Below, one piece after another: positions 13,486 to 26,072 of a stretch of 64,000 nt of DNA (position 1 is its first letter; every line of letters begins with the position of its first letter). The notes below the pieces were generated by a model. It saw only the letters and a program-made list of their open reading frames with translations. It searched no databases and was not told where the DNA came from. A program made the translations under genes and the position numbers. The stretch comes from Synaphobranchus kaupii (taxonomy: Eukaryota > Chordata > Actinopteri > Anguilliformes > Synaphobranchidae). The DNA is taken from assembly GCA_029718625.1 (NCBI GenBank), contig CM056377.1, forward strand, positions 100,273,743 to 100,337,742, given 5' to 3'.

Positions 13486-16400
13486 CTAGCCATGTCCGGA
13501 GCTGTTTGCAGTAGAGCATTACAGCTTGCTACTTTTCAAATGATCAATGTTGGCGCATGTCGCAATGTGCTTGCCCTGACACCTGAAGTACAGAATAATT
13601 CTAGATGCGTTTTTGGGTTTTGGCTTTTCTCAGTTTTCAAGGAAATAATCTGCTTTCAGAGATCTCTGTTTACCTCTGTCAGAAATTTTATTTGTTGTAT
13701 ATCGCATAGCAATTATGTGGTTCCGAGTTTTTTTCCGACATTGGGAATGGTAGTTCAGTATAGAATCTAAGTCCCATATTTTTAAGGCAGCAAACAGAGC
13801 TTTGTAACCACCGCGAAGTCAAACGCACATAAACGATACACCAGAGAATGTCATAGGCAAGAAATCGAAAGCCACATGTGAAACTCTTGTTTGGAAGGTC
13901 TGGTCTGATTAACTGTGAACCTGTGCTTGTGTGCTGAGGATCACAGTGATCAGAGGCTTGTTCATTAGCAATTTATTAAGACTCGAGAAAAGGGCTGTGA
14001 CATACGTAAAGCTCCCAATTAAGATCTGTGAGTGAAGCAAATGCCAGGTAGGTTTCATTAAGACACCCATGGCATACATATCATGCATCTGTAGTGGCTA
14101 CTTGCAAATGAATTGGCAGAGAATTGGTTTGCTTGAAGGCGTAGCATGTTCCTCTCAGTAGTTTGTCAGCATTAAGTGTCTTGCATACACTAGATGTATT
14201 TCCTGTTAATGGAAACACTGGAAGTAAATCTTTAATATTGTCCATCCCAATATCATGCCAGCTAGCAGAGAACATTATTGTGATTTTTTTAACCTAAGTA
14301 GTGTAAGGTTGTGGTGAATAATAATGTTGTGGCATTTGTTTTTACAGTTTATATTTATCTATTTACTACCACTACTTTTTTCTTGTACTGTGAATATGTC
14401 CCGATCACACTTATTAAAACAAGAATACACATTTTCACAGATTTCCACAATATACATTTTATTAGTTGATATCTTAGTGTGGCAATACAGAGCTGTGCCT
14501 TTAACACAATAGGATTTATTTCTTTGAGGCCTTAGAATTACTTATATGGCTCCTATTTAAGGTACCTTATAAGTCTTCTTTTTTTTTGTTTACTCACTTG
14601 AAGTGGGTAGCTAAATCCTTGAATAGCTAACTTGTTATGACTGTGTATGTATATGTATGTCTTTGTTTGTGTTTCTCTGTGTTTTCACATGTGGTTTTGG
14701 AAATAAAAAGAAATGAATTGTGGATGGGAGTAGAGAGGAATGTCCTTCAGTGGATAATGAATAGATTTACCATCAGTGGAAATGGAACATGAGTTTACCC
14801 AGGATCCTCTGAGACCGAGAGTGTGTGACCTTGGCAACCCCTGGGCTCTGTGTTATTCCTTTCCAGGAAGGAGCCAGTGCGTGGGCTGATTTGATACCTA
14901 TTTCCCAGTGCGGAGCGTGCCCATTGCAATACCTGTGTTTGTGCTTCATCCTGAGAATCAAACAAGAAGAGGTTTCACCCAGAAATAAATGCGTGGTTTA
15001 CATTGTATTCTCCCATTCCACGTCTTGTATGACACAAGAGTCCCAGTTATTGAGTGTGGGTTTTATACTGGATCAAGTGGTGAATACTGCTCTCATCCAG
15101 GTCCCATCATGCCCTTGTAAATGTGAGTGCATTTTTATAGTGCAGGCATTGGCGCTGTGAACTGATTTCATATCTTGCTCATTAGAGAATCTCACAGGTG
15201 GTGTTTTCAGTGTGTCTGGCCACATACTAGAAATAGCCAAAATAAACAGTCTGGGGAAATAAGCAGCCAGCAGCTGGCAAGTCTAGGTAACTGTAATTGT
15301 ATTTTTGGAGATGTCATCTTGAAATATGTTCGCAGATCATTTTAGAAAAAAACTCAAAATTCTGTCAAATTCAACATCGCACAAACTGTTCATGGTTTTA
15401 TGTCAAGCGTTCATTTGTCCTTGGGAAACTTCTGGATGTTCAAACAAGAGTGGCCACAAGAGTTTTAAACTAAACTCCTGTTAAGGAATTCTGTTTACGG
15501 GAACGACGTTGGCAGGGACAGAATCTACATTGTATCTAGAGACCGATGCATCAGATCTTCTATAGAATCTTTGGTGGCATCGCATTGACTTTGAATTCAT
15601 GGGCATCTTTGAGAAGGCTGCTGTGTGTCTTTGAGCGTGCAAGAGCACTCTCGACTGTTGTGTGTTTGTTCACTTAGTGCATAGCTGACATTGTTTGGGT
15701 CAGTGGCCGTTTCTGTGGTGATTCCTGTCGCTGGAACTTTGCCGCCATTCCTAGCGGTGACGAGGGAGTACAGAGAGTAAGTGTGGAAACAACAGGCATG
15801 TTTCTATCAGCTACACTTACCTGGCCGTGTACCAGGCCCTGGCCAAACACACTGAGAGACTGAGCAGCACTACGTTCCACAGAATGTCAAGGTGACAGCA
15901 CACTTTTTATGGTAGAAAAGCCAGACGAATGCAGAGGTGTTTACCTTTAATCTCTACTGTGGTACTTCTGGACTGTATCAATCTACTGTCTACATACAAT
16001 CTACGGATGTTGTACTTACTGCCTCGTAGTCAGTGGTCAGAACACACTGTTTTTTGAAACAAAAGAATAATGTGGGCAAGATGTTTTCGCGAGGTTGTTT
16101 GGCAGAAGCAAAAAAATTTACTTTTTAGGGTCAGATCAGAAGGTAAGCAAGCAGGACCCGAAAAGTTTCAGAAGAAGAGTGGTGGAGTTTCCCAACTCCA
16201 GATAACATTAGGTTAAAAAATGAGCATTGGATATTATGGTGAACAATGGATTCCATTTTACGACTCAAAAATGTATGTGATAACAGATTTACTGTAAAAA
16301 AATAAAAAAATAAAATAAAATAAAAACTTTCCCAATTCTATATAACACAATTTGTGTGTGGACAATTAATATACCTGTATTTTAATGCTGTTATTGTATA

Positions 16401-17239
16401 TTTGTGATATAATATGGTACAGTGATTATTTACCGTACAGTATACACATTAGCCCTTAGTGCTGTTCTACAAGTACATGAAACTGTTCCCTCAGTGAGCC
16501 CCTTACTACTCATACAAGAGATGTTTTGAAGGTCAGATAAACTGAATGGTGAGAAGCTTGACTGATTAGATTGAAGGGCCAATTGAAGGGCCACACTGCT
16601 GATGCGTGCAAGGAATTCACAATGGAGAATGTTGTGTTACCCGACACAGAAAATGGAGAAATGTTGGAATTGAGAGAGGTCTTCAAATAACATGCATACC
16701 ATACCAGGAGCAGTCATCTCAATATGGAGAGCATACATAAGTGTGAGGTGGCATAATCACAAGTTATTGTGGTTATTGTGTTATTATATATATTAATATG
16801 GTGAGAGTCACAAATAATGTTGGCTTTTTTGAATCCAGTATACTAGCATCAGGTGAATTTGCAGTGTTCACAGAATTGTTATTGTGGCTGTACCGTGGCA
16901 TGATACCCTAGCCTAGTATGTACTGAAGAGAGCGAGCAGTATGTATGGTGAATGATGGATTGCTTGCACTTCTGGGAAGAGGAAAAAAAGGAATTCAGTG
17001 GAAAAAAGGTTGTTTCATATTTTATTTTGTTGCATGTATATCATTTTTTTTCACTGTCCATGAACAGACTGTCATTTTACGTGAGTGTTATTTTGGGATA
17101 TTGTTCCGATGGCTTTTAAAATATCTTATAAAGCTGAAAGTTGACAAAAACAAGCAAAGCTCTGACGGAAGTCAGAGGTAGTGCGCACATACCACACTCT
17201 AAGCCTGTGCAAGGAGGGGGCGGCACGAGCGACACAGTG
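13486..17239. other. No gene recognised
   Basis: About 3.7 kb of AT-rich DNA with small A-rich runs (for example 16292-16325). Open frames are short and unfamiliar. Confidence 0.5.
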
Positions 17240-17253
17240 CTGCCATCTGCTGG
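17240..17253 (-). promoter_or_regulatory. CTCF-like motif
   Basis: CTGCCATCTGCTGG is the reverse complement of CCAGCAGATGGCAG, which matches CCASYAGRKGGCRS at all 14 positions. Minus orientation, about 65 bp left of the Tc1 element. Motif evidence only. Confidence 0.4.
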
Positions 17254-17319
17254 TAGTTCTGTTCCACCCAGAGCATTTAGCTCAATACAGGATTTCTCCT
17301 CACTCTTTACCATGATATA

Positions 17320-18850
17320 CACTACTCACAAAAAGTTAGGGATATTTGGCTTTCGGGTGAAATTTATGGAAAATGTAAGTTCACGCTACAGTGATATTAT
17401 ACGTATCATGAAAGTAGGGCATTTAAGTAGAAGCATGCAATGGTGATTTCCTCATCTCAAACAATTTATTGAAACAAAAGCCAACAACAGTGGTGGGTAT
17501 ACCACAACAAAAATGTCAGTGTCTCAATAACTTGTCATGTGCCCTTGAGCATCAATTACAGCTTGACAACGACGTCTCATGCTGTTCACAAGTCGACTTA
17601 TTGTCTGCTGAGGCATGGCATCCCACTCTTCTTGAAGGGCGGCCCTCAGGTCATTGAGGTTCTGGGGTACAGAGTTACGAGCCTCTACACGGTGAGTCAG
17701 CTGATCCCATAGGTTTTCTATGGGATTCAGGTCTGGAGAAAGTGCAGGCCACTCCATTTGAGATACCCCAGTCTCCAGCAGCCTTTCCCTAATGATGCGA
17801 CCTCGATGAGCTGGAGCATTGTCGTCCATGAACATGAAATTAGGCCTGTGTTGTTCATGCAGGGGCACAATGACTGGATTAATGATGTTATTCAGGTAGT
17901 ATGGGCTTGTCACTGTACCATTCACAAAGTGTAGGGCAGTTCTGTATTGACTAGACACACCTGCCCACACTGTAACACCGCCACCACCAAAGGGTCGTCT
18001 GGTGACAACAGTGGCTGATGCATAGCGCTCTCCTTGACGTCTCCAACATCGTTGGCGGCCATCATTTCTGCTCAACGTGAATCGACTTTCATCAGAGAAC
18101 AGCACAGAGGCCCACTGGTCCCTCGTCCAGCGTAAATGCTCCCTGGCCCATGCAAGACGATGACGCCTGTGCCTGGTGGTGTGGTCAGGTACCCTTGCAG
18201 GTCGTCTAGCACGCAGACCACGCTGATGTAAACGGTTTCGAATGGTCTGACGTGACACTTGGGTGCCTCTCACCTCCCTTAAATGTGCCTGGAGTTGAGT
18301 GGCATTCATCATCCGGTTCCGCAGGGCACTGTTCACAATGAAGCGGTCATCAGTGTGGGATGTGGCCAAAGGACATCCAATTCTATGCCTTTCTGTGACT
18401 CTTCCAGTCTCTCTGTATCTCTGTTGCAACCTGCTGATGACACTCTGTGACACTCTAAGCTCAGTGGCCACTTCCCTCTGAGAACATCCTGTTTGAAGCC
18501 TCGCAATGGCGAGGTACTGTTGATCAATTGTTAGGTGTCGTCTTGGTCTCATGATGTCAAAATGTGAACAGCATGATGAAGAGGACTGTTTAAATACCAA
18601 TTCTAATTGAACCAGGAAATGTATTGGTCGATTCATGGATCAAACACCTGTTGTGAATTTTGCCGTTCAGCTCCTTGTTAGAGAACAGCAAGTTGTGCAA
18701 AAAGTACTGAAACATTGAATAGTTGGACATGTGCATTCAAAAGTTTAGAGAAGGTCAAATTAATTTCACCTGTAAAGGTTATAGTGCATTTTAGGTTCAT
18801 CCTGAAATTTCACCCGAAAGCCGAATATCCCTAACTTTTTGTGAGTAGTG
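17320..18850 (-). mobile_element. Nearly intact Tc1-type transposon, 1.53 kb
   Basis: The ends are matching inverted repeats: CACTACTCACAAAAAGTTAG at 17320 and its complement ending at 18850. Pairing continues through GGATATTTGGCTTTCGGGTG with one mismatch, so arms exceed 45 bp. Each end abuts TA (17318-17319 and 18851-18852), the usual target duplication. A single uninterrupted transposase frame occupies most of the interior on the minus strand. Near-identical termini plus an open gene point to a relatively recent insertion. It is clearly a different lineage from the decayed element at 10.2-11.5 kb. Confidence 0.95.
17524..18552 (-). CDS. Tc1-type DD34E transposase, open reading frame
   Basis: Cut-and-paste transposase of the IS630/Tc1/mariner superfamily. 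It binds the terminal repeats and inserts at TA. The start is placed at the methionine of [12 protein letters not shown] (18552); the frame is open 28 codons further upstream, but family proteins start near the first helix-turn-helix. Seen: an N-terminal helix-turn-helix ([20 protein letters not shown], about residues 26-45), a second HTH region around [20 protein letters not shown], and the catalytic triad as D in LFSDESRF, D in MDDNAPAHR and E in DLNPIENLW. There are exactly 34 residues between the last two, which is DD34E. The glycine-rich [10 protein letters not shown] box lies between the first two. Length 342 residues, as usual. No stop or frameshift is visible, so activity is possible but untested. 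Confidence 0.93.
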   Translation of the reverse strand: MRPRRHLTIDQQYLAIARLQTGCSQREVATELRVSQSVISRLQQRYRETGRVTERHRIGCPLATSHTDDRFIVNSALRNRMMNATQLQAHLREVRGTQVSRQTIRNRLHQRGLRARRPARVPDHTTRHRRHRLAWAREHLRWTRDQWASVLFSDESRFTLSRNDGRQRCWRRQGERYASATVVTRRPFGGGGVTVWAGVSSQYRTALHFVNGTVTSPYYLNNIINPVIVPLHEQHRPNFMFMDDNAPAHRGRIIRERLLETGVSQMEWPALSPDLNPIENLWDQLTHRVEARNSVPQNLNDLRAALQEEWDAMPQQTISRLVNSMRRRCQAVIDAQGHMTSY

Positions 18851-18852
18851 TA

Positions 18853-19204
18853 TGTGGTATTAAAACAAAGTGTTGCTTTTTGGTGCTTATTACCATTTGC
18901 ATCACGGCTTACTTGACAGATTTAAGTAAATGTTACGGTCCATTTTGCGCTTGAGTGAAGACCAAAGTGGTGTGGTTTGGTTGTGCTGTTTGTTACAGCC
19001 CTTTCAGGCTGTTGCTCCAGGCTCCGCCTGTCTGTCCGTGTATTCCCCTTCCAGCATTCTTTTTTGTTTTCAGCTGCTCAAGTGTGGTTTAAACATGACA
19101 GGAAGTCCACTGGGACACATGCTACACTTGAACCCTGAATGTTACAGCAGAGTGTACTTTGCTTCACAGCTCATGGCCTAGTGGGGGTTTTGTACTAAAG
19201 GTTC

Positions 19205-19256
<52 letters not shown>

Positions 19257-19989
19257 TTTAGAGAAGGGAGGAGGTGCTTAATTGCTGAAGGCCAGTGTTG
19301 CCGTACCTGCAGCTGTATAACTGTCTCTTGGAGGTGTCACAGGGTTTGCTGGGTAAGAGCCCGCTGCTGAATTAATTACCTGCCACTGTCTCCTGGTTTA
19401 TTTCAAGGTCTCAGTGAAGTATTTACTTTGGCATTGCCATAGGGTCACCTCTAGGATTCCAACACACATTGTGAAGAATATTCATTGAGATTCATTTGCC
19501 TTCATTCAAAATTTGAACTTTAACCATGGTGAGGAATCGTGAAATGTGGCAGGGGGCATTGTTTGGTTATGGGAAGTGCCATGATCAGTTCTGAAGTGAC
19601 TTCCAGCAACACTTCCAAGAGACCACAATTACAAGCTGAAAGATAATACCTTGATTTTGTTCATTATTTGATTTCATTCCCCTCTTCTATTTCGTAACAT
19701 TCAGTTTTCTTCAGTGATTTGAAATGAAGAAATAAAAAATGTAATGTAATACAGCAAACTAAAAACTGTTCAAATTGTGAGATGCATTTATTGAAGCAGG
19801 AACTCAATAATCACCTATGTTTTAATGGAGGGGTAGGCAACTCCTCTGGAATCTGTTTCTGGTTTTGGTTATTTCTGTTTTTTGTGGGGTTTTTGTTCTG
19901 GTTTTGATTTTTTTCCAATTACACTGGAACAGTATGGAACACATGGTTGGCTAAATGGCTCTAAGTCATCAAGGGTCTGACATATCAAA
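18853..19989. other. No gene recognised; (GT)n
   Basis: Contains a clean (TG)n run at 19207-19253 and T/G-rich low-complexity DNA near 19850-19910. No exon recognised. Confidence 0.5.
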
Positions 19990-20173
19990 CAAGCCTTAAA
20001 CCATCTCTCTGCTGCCAGAAATACAGTAGATATGGATGGATTAATTTAAGGGTTGTTTCTCCTGACAAATTTTACTATTGAACTATTGAAAAATAAGTCA
20101 GGAGAAGAAACCCTTCACGTTATCCATCCATATCTACTGTATTTCTGGCAGCAGAGTGATGATTTAAGGCTTG
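19990..20173. repeat. Long imperfect inverted repeat (hairpin)
   Basis: The left arm from CAAGCCTTAAACCATC through CTGCCAGAAATACAGTAGAT to TTCTCCTGAC (about 19990-20066) is mirrored by the right arm GTCAGGAGAAGAAACCC to GGCTTG (about 20097-20173). Each arm is about 77 bp with few mismatches, around a loop of about 30 bp. It is probably the internal foldback of a nonautonomous DNA transposon. Confidence 0.85.
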
Positions 20174-20310
20174 TTTGGTACTTCAATTAAAGGTTGGATT
20201 TTTCTCATTTTTTCAGTGTGACATTAAGCTAATTCACCAAACAGTGAATTTTATATAACCCTTTTTACTCATCTTTACCAGGGGTGCCAATAATAGTGGA
20301 GGGCACTGTA
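20174..20310. mobile_element. Terminal fragment of a fish DNA transposon
   Basis: The run ending CAGGGGTGCCAATAATAGTG then GAGGGCACTGTA (to 20310) is, from memory, a common terminus of nonautonomous fish elements. No matching left end was found upstream, so the copy seems truncated or too diverged to recognise. It directly continues from the hairpin at 19990-20173 and is followed by (TA)n and (GA)n tracts to about 20351. Confidence 0.55.
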
Positions 20311-20351
20311 TATATACTGTATATATATATATATAGAGAGAGAGAGAGATA

Positions 20352-22039
20352 GCAGGGAGAGAAAGATGAAGAGGGATAACGTTGGGGATGGTTTAATTAC
20401 ATTGTGGTTAGGGAGGGACAAAACATGTGGTTCTTCTCATGTTAAAGAACCAAACTGACAAATTAGTTATGTTCTCCTCCCACATAGTGAAAAGCCCTCC
20501 AACAACGCATGTCCCTCTTGGTCCCTGTGGGGAACGGCTCGTATAAACATCCATGGCCATTTTTACCCTCCAAATGTGACAAAACCATTCTTCACACATG
20601 TTCGATACTCAGTGCTGGTCTTTGTCTGTGCTGCCTGCTGTATGTGTCCATATTTAGTATGCTATTTTAAAGCAGCAGTCCCTTTGCAGGCCCCTGAGTG
20701 GAAATCAATAGTGGAGAAAGAGGCAGACAGTATATGGCATCCAGAATTCTTCATGACTGACTGCAGAAACGATCTTATCCACAGAACTACACAAAGCATT
20801 CTTCCAGGGAGAAAACCATTTAGTTCTTTTTTTCACTCAAAGAGGTAGAAGCACATCTGAACTCAAACGTTGCTGCATCATCCTTCAAACAGTCTCAGGT
20901 TTGTATGCATTTGGCTTAATTCAATATAAACTAAAACTCTATTTAAAATGTACGTGCAGCTCTAAGTCATGTATGTGTGTAAAGTTAAATTATTTTTAAT
21001 TTACCTACCCCCTGCAAAAAAAAATTAAAAATCACCACCAGATTGATTTGGTGATGTCATGTCATGTCATGTTATTTTGTAAGAGAAAGCCCTTCTTCCG
21101 AAAAATACTTGAAAAGCCATGACACAAAAATGTGTGCTTCCTAAAACCATATGGCTCTGTTATGCAATGCGAGTGCTTCATATAGATTGCCGCCAACTGG
21201 CAGTGGTATGAGAACAGTCAATAGAGTATGCGCTCACTCGCACATATTAGCCGTGTTGTTTCTGGCTTGTCTGCTGTTTGCATACTGATGGCTTTAAGTT
21301 TCATGTGAGCGTCCGCCATGTTGCATCCAGTCGCACACAGCTAATGATCCGCGAGGTGAATGGTGCCCCCTCCCTCAGCATGTGTGTGCAGATAGCTGCC
21401 GTGCTAACTAACCTGTGTGTTAGCAAACACTGCTGCTCCGTCTGTCACCCATTACTTAACGCTACATGCGACCGGCAGATTGCTGGGTAATTATCGATAA
21501 TGAACTCGGTTTTGTGCACAATGTACTGTACATGCACCCTTGTGAAAGGGAAGAGTAAGCCACAGTTCATTGTAGAGAGGATAATCTGGACTGTGTGAGT
21601 GCTGTGTGGTTAATCTGGACTGTATTCCTATGTGAGTGCTGTGTGGTTAATCTGGACTGTGTTCTTGTGTGAACATTGTGTGGATTATCTGGACTGTGTT
21701 CCTGTGTGAGCTCTGTGTGCTATAACTCTGTGGGTGCTCCACCAGCCTTTGCTGTCTTACATTTTAATAAGGAGGCTCGCACTCCAGCTCCAGGTCATTT
21801 TCGTCTTTGACCCTTACTGCCCTGTTGCATTTACATTACATTATAGATGTACATTAAATGCTGTGGCAAACACAGAACCTGTGAGCTCTTGGTACAATGG
21901 TACACTGCTCCTCTTGAATTGGAGCAATTGTGTTACAATTTTAATCGGCTGTCATTTCAAAAATTGACTTTAATACAAGACTCAATTGGGCTGATGAAAT
22001 CATCATGAAATCATTTCCCAACGCCAATACATGAGAAAA
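20352..22039. other. No gene recognised; short tandem repeat
   Basis: Includes roughly three 45-50 bp degenerate repeats at about 21585-21722 built on TCTGGACTGT, TGTGTGAGTGCTGTGTGG and GGTTAA. No coding exon was recognised. Confidence 0.5.
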
Positions 22040-22170
22040 AAAAATTCAGCTACACTTGAAGTAGGGTGGAAGACAAAATAACTTTTGATTATCGTTAAAA
22101 ACCAACGCGTTTCGGCAATAGCCTTCCTCAGGGTTTCAACAAAATGGGAAAGACAAGCCTTATAAATAGA
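22040..22170 (-). repeat. Dispersed repeat fragment with CGAAACGCGTTGG
   Basis: On the minus strand, 22140 to 22101 reads GTTGAAACCCTGAGGAAGGC, then TATTGCCGAAACGCGTTGG. This phrase recurs widely in animal genomes (from memory). It contains CTGANGA and GAAAC blocks separated by a small GGC/GCC stem, the order found in hammerhead ribozyme cores, but the flanking stems I and III cannot be drawn well. Element class uncertain. Confidence 0.4.
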
Positions 22171-24459
22171 AAGGTAACAATTTAAAAAAGTAAAAGAAAT
22201 TTAAAATCATCCAGTGGGAAGCAGATAAAAAGCATATGTTAGAGCCAACAACCAACAAAATGCATACACATGCATTTGAAATTGACCATTGGAAACACCA
22301 GCCAACACCGATACATCCCTGTAAATCCAAAGTCTCCTGCATTCTGCTGTTTGACTAATCTGATGTCGTCTGTAGTGGACCGACTTGCATTCACTATCTC
22401 TGTCTGTTCTTTCCAGATGGTTTAAAGCTCTCTTAAATGTTCCACTATCTCACTCACTCTCACTCTCCTGGCCAAAATGAAACTTCCTTTTAACCCTTGT
22501 GTTTCCACAGTATTGTTGCTCAAAGCAGCTACAGCACTTCAAGGTAAACTATTTTCCCCCTGCCAGCCTTATCAGGGCCTCACACTCTGTTTCTCTCCAG
22601 GATGTCTTTCTCTGCTGCTCTTAATCATATTGTGCCCTCTCCACCCTCCCTCGTTCCTCCTCCATTAGCTCTCGCTCTCTCTGCTTTATCCGTTTTTTAC
22701 CGTGTGTACGAAGCACAAAAAGAAAAAGAACACCGTTTAAGCCATTTTTTAAAAATTCTACTGCTTCAACTGGAGATCCCTGTTGCAATGTGTCTATCGT
22801 TGACAGAGCGGCGTCCAGACAGCACCACGTTTCACGATTAGCATGGTGTTCTTCTCCTTGTTACCATTCCTCTCAAATAAATAAACATGGACCCAGACTG
22901 AGCCTGGGAGAGTAAATGTGCGGTGTATGGTCACCGCTATGAGAAATAGTCCATCCCTGTGAATGCATAAATATATTTTACAATGTGGTGATTACTAATG
23001 AGAGGCATGGACAGAAAGTACTCCTTTCAAATTGATGTGAGTTCTTCATTAAAAACCTGCCACAGAATTCCCTGAATATATTTCCATAAGCCTACATCTT
23101 CATGGCGATCCTGAACTCTGATTATACACATACCCTTTCAACATAATAAATTGAGTTGTTATGAAAAAAACATTGCTACGTTTCTGCAGACAGACCTGAA
23201 TACATTAAAACTTCAAAGCCTTTCCACACTACGTTTGCTCCACCACTCATAGCCCTGGTGACCATCAAAGCAAGTCTCATAGCAATACAGTTATATGCCT
23301 ATTATTCTGGCAATTATATGCTTTTGTTTCATTCAAAAAATAAAAAAAGGCAAAAAATATTAAAAACTTGAACAGGTTTCTACACTCACAAAACGTGTAT
23401 TATTATAAGTGTATCTATTTATAGTGCTACCGATGCATATATCATCAAGTTCGGTTCTCACTTCCCGCACAGATATCTCAGTTCCAAGATTCATTGAAAA
23501 ATATATCATAGTATATGACTCATAATGACTCTAAATGTGGCTCTCTGACTTGAAACAAAGCTGGTGAAATTGATTTTTATTTCTGAGTTTGTAGGAGGGC
23601 AACTAGACCCCATTGCTAAGTTCCACACCTCTTGCTCCTCGTCATTGCAGAACAGCATGTTCTGTTTATTCTTTATCCCTGAGAGATTAGATGCCTGGAC
23701 TGTGTTTGTGTGCTCTAATCACAACACGTGGTCTTCAAGACCAGCTACAATCCATCATTTGTGTTTCACAACTTATATTCTTAGAACAGTAGAATGTTTT
23801 TTGAAGCAGTCAGTTTGACAGCAGATGACCGATTTCTGAACCATGGCATCTGCCTGTTGAATGGACAGTTAACCGTCTTTAGTTGTGGTCACAAGGTCTT
23901 CTTGACTGTAGAACACTGGTCACTGAGACAATGTGTGGAAATTCCTTAATGCAATTGGTTGTGGACGCTTTTTTTTCACCCATGAAAATAAAAAAAAAGT
24001 CCTTGTGACTGCACTTCAGCAATGGTTCATTGGTCATGTAGATTGGAAAATGTGTTATGAGTATTCTGGTCATGTTCATATAGCTTCCTGTTTATCACCA
24101 TTTATTTTTTAAATGGACAGCCCAAAGAAACACAGTGTAACTGACACATGGAATTGTTGACCAATGAACTGCCTCACACATGCCTGGCAGCTGCTCAATT
24201 AGAATTCATTTGTAAAATGTAGTATGCATGCAGGACCACCTCAGGTCCCATATAGTTTCTCACTGGTATCTATCTGTGATACAGTTCATATGTGTATGTT
24301 CAGGGCTATAACTGTGGCATTTTACATATCACATGTTGTCACATGCTAGTAATAATCCAGGGAGATTATGACATGTTAGTAATATGACATGTTTTACATA
24401 GTTTCACTTCTAAGAAATGTGGTCCATAGTCATTGTAATTTCAGTAAAAACTGGGCTTT

Positions 24460-24460
<1 letters not shown>
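22171..24460. other. No gene recognised
   Basis: About 2.3 kb of AT-rich DNA. No exon, transposon or RNA gene was recognised. Confidence 0.5.
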
Positions 24461-24530
<70 letters not shown>

Positions 24531-24531
24531 A
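24461..24531. repeat. (CT)n(CA)n microsatellite
   Basis: An uninterrupted CT run of about 59 bp followed directly by a short CA run. Confidence 0.95.
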
Positions 24532-24689
24532 AACATTATGACTTTTTGAACACTGATTACAAATTCTTTAAACATCATACAACTACTATTTATTCAAGGT
24601 TATTAGCAGCATGGCACAGTCATAATAATTCTAATTAGATGACAAAACTGGACACAGTGAGAAGCAGAAAATGTACATCTATATGATCC

Positions 24690-25030
24690 GCTTTCAAAGT
24701 TGACAGCAAATAAAATAACTGCCAAAACAGAGGAAAAACTAACCATAGAATCCCTCTCTGTGAAGTTCTCGACAGACTGTTCTTGATGAAAATGACACCC
24801 CAGATTGATATTTGTAGTCAGCTGATTCGGAATTGCTTGCACTTTCTACCACAGTTTCCTCTAGCTGATGGCGTCTTTCCCTCAGACTTCCATGCTAACA
24901 TCACCTTAGCCACTGTTCCTTGTGAAACATTAGCAAGTTCAGCAGTCTTTATCACTGAAGCCCCTGCTGAACCCGAACCCAACAACCACCTCTCTTTCAA
25001 AGTGACTGATCTCTACTTCTTGCTATGATA
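24690..25030 (-). pseudogene. Tc1/mariner-type transposase N-terminal fragment
   Basis: Minus-strand translation gives GSGSAGASVIKTAELANVSQ then GTVAKVMLAWKSEGKTPSA and GNCGRKCK, a helix-turn-helix plus GRK box typical of fish Tc1-like transposases. After a stop there is a shifted segment around SLSRTSQRGILW that looks like the following part of the DNA-binding region. The catalytic domain is absent. It is an old, truncated copy, interrupted by stops. Confidence 0.7.
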
Positions 25031-26000
25031 GTCAAAATAATAGGAAAATGGCCCTATATATCACCACAGCTTTGTGGAAGCACCTGCTTTCAATATACCT
25101 TTTATCCCTCATTTTCTAAAGTGTTTCCTTTGTTTGTATATAATGCTGGTCTGAGAAGAAGGACAGTGCAATTTAACTTCTTTCTTTAAACCGAGGACTG
25201 CCTTATTTAATCCCAGACTGTCCATAGACACAGAATATACGCAAGCATTAGCTGAACAAATTTTAATTGAAAGAGACAGAAAAATGGAAATCTCTTATCA
25301 TTTCTCATACTCTGACAGACTTGATGAGATAAAGAAGCCTTTGCACTGCATTTTCCATGAGCGGTATTGTGTTTCCTCCTCTCTGTGCAGTAGGCACATT
25401 TCCTTCACCCTGAGTTTGATGGAGAAGCTTCCCTGGAAGTCTGTATTGCTCCCCTGGTGCTCTGTATCATTATGGGAGTTGCTTTTCCACTCTAAAAGTT
25501 TTAGAAGCCTTACAGAAGTGGGGTACTCTTTACTACACTGTGTCTGATGCCAAAATAGTTATTGACTTTACCAGCATTTTTTTTTACTTGCCCGTCAATG
25601 GCATCTACCCAGGATTATTTACATTGAGTGCAGGAGTAATTAACATATTTCTAAAGTTTACATTAAACATTTTTAAATGGGTAACAAGATAATTAAGTAA
25701 TGCAATTATTCTCTAATATGCTCTGATCTGGGCAATGCTGGTAATAAATAAAGACAGTGCTTGTTTAATCTTTCCCATGTTGATGTTTGATAAAATTGTG
25801 CAGCGTGTGTCTTCCGGATTTGTTATAGGGTCCAAAGAATTCAGTTAAGATATATGACAGCCTTTCATAATTATCTGCGACTGCCGTGCTCAGTGTATAC
25901 ATGCAGCCTGGTTTGAGAGAGCAGAGCTGCTGGTGAATTACCTGTGTTCCCCCTCCCACTCCCTGCCAGTCCCTTGCGGTACAGACCTGCTGTTGATGCG
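25031..26000. other. No gene recognised
   Basis: AT-rich DNA with nothing recognisable. Confidence 0.5.
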
Positions 26001-26014
26001 GTGTGTGTGAGTGT

Positions 26015-26070
<56 letters not shown>
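26001..26070. repeat. (GT)n microsatellite
   Basis: A TG run of about 70 bp with two GA interruptions near the left end. Open frames across it on both strands are artefacts. Confidence 0.95.
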
Positions 26071-26072
<2 letters not shown>

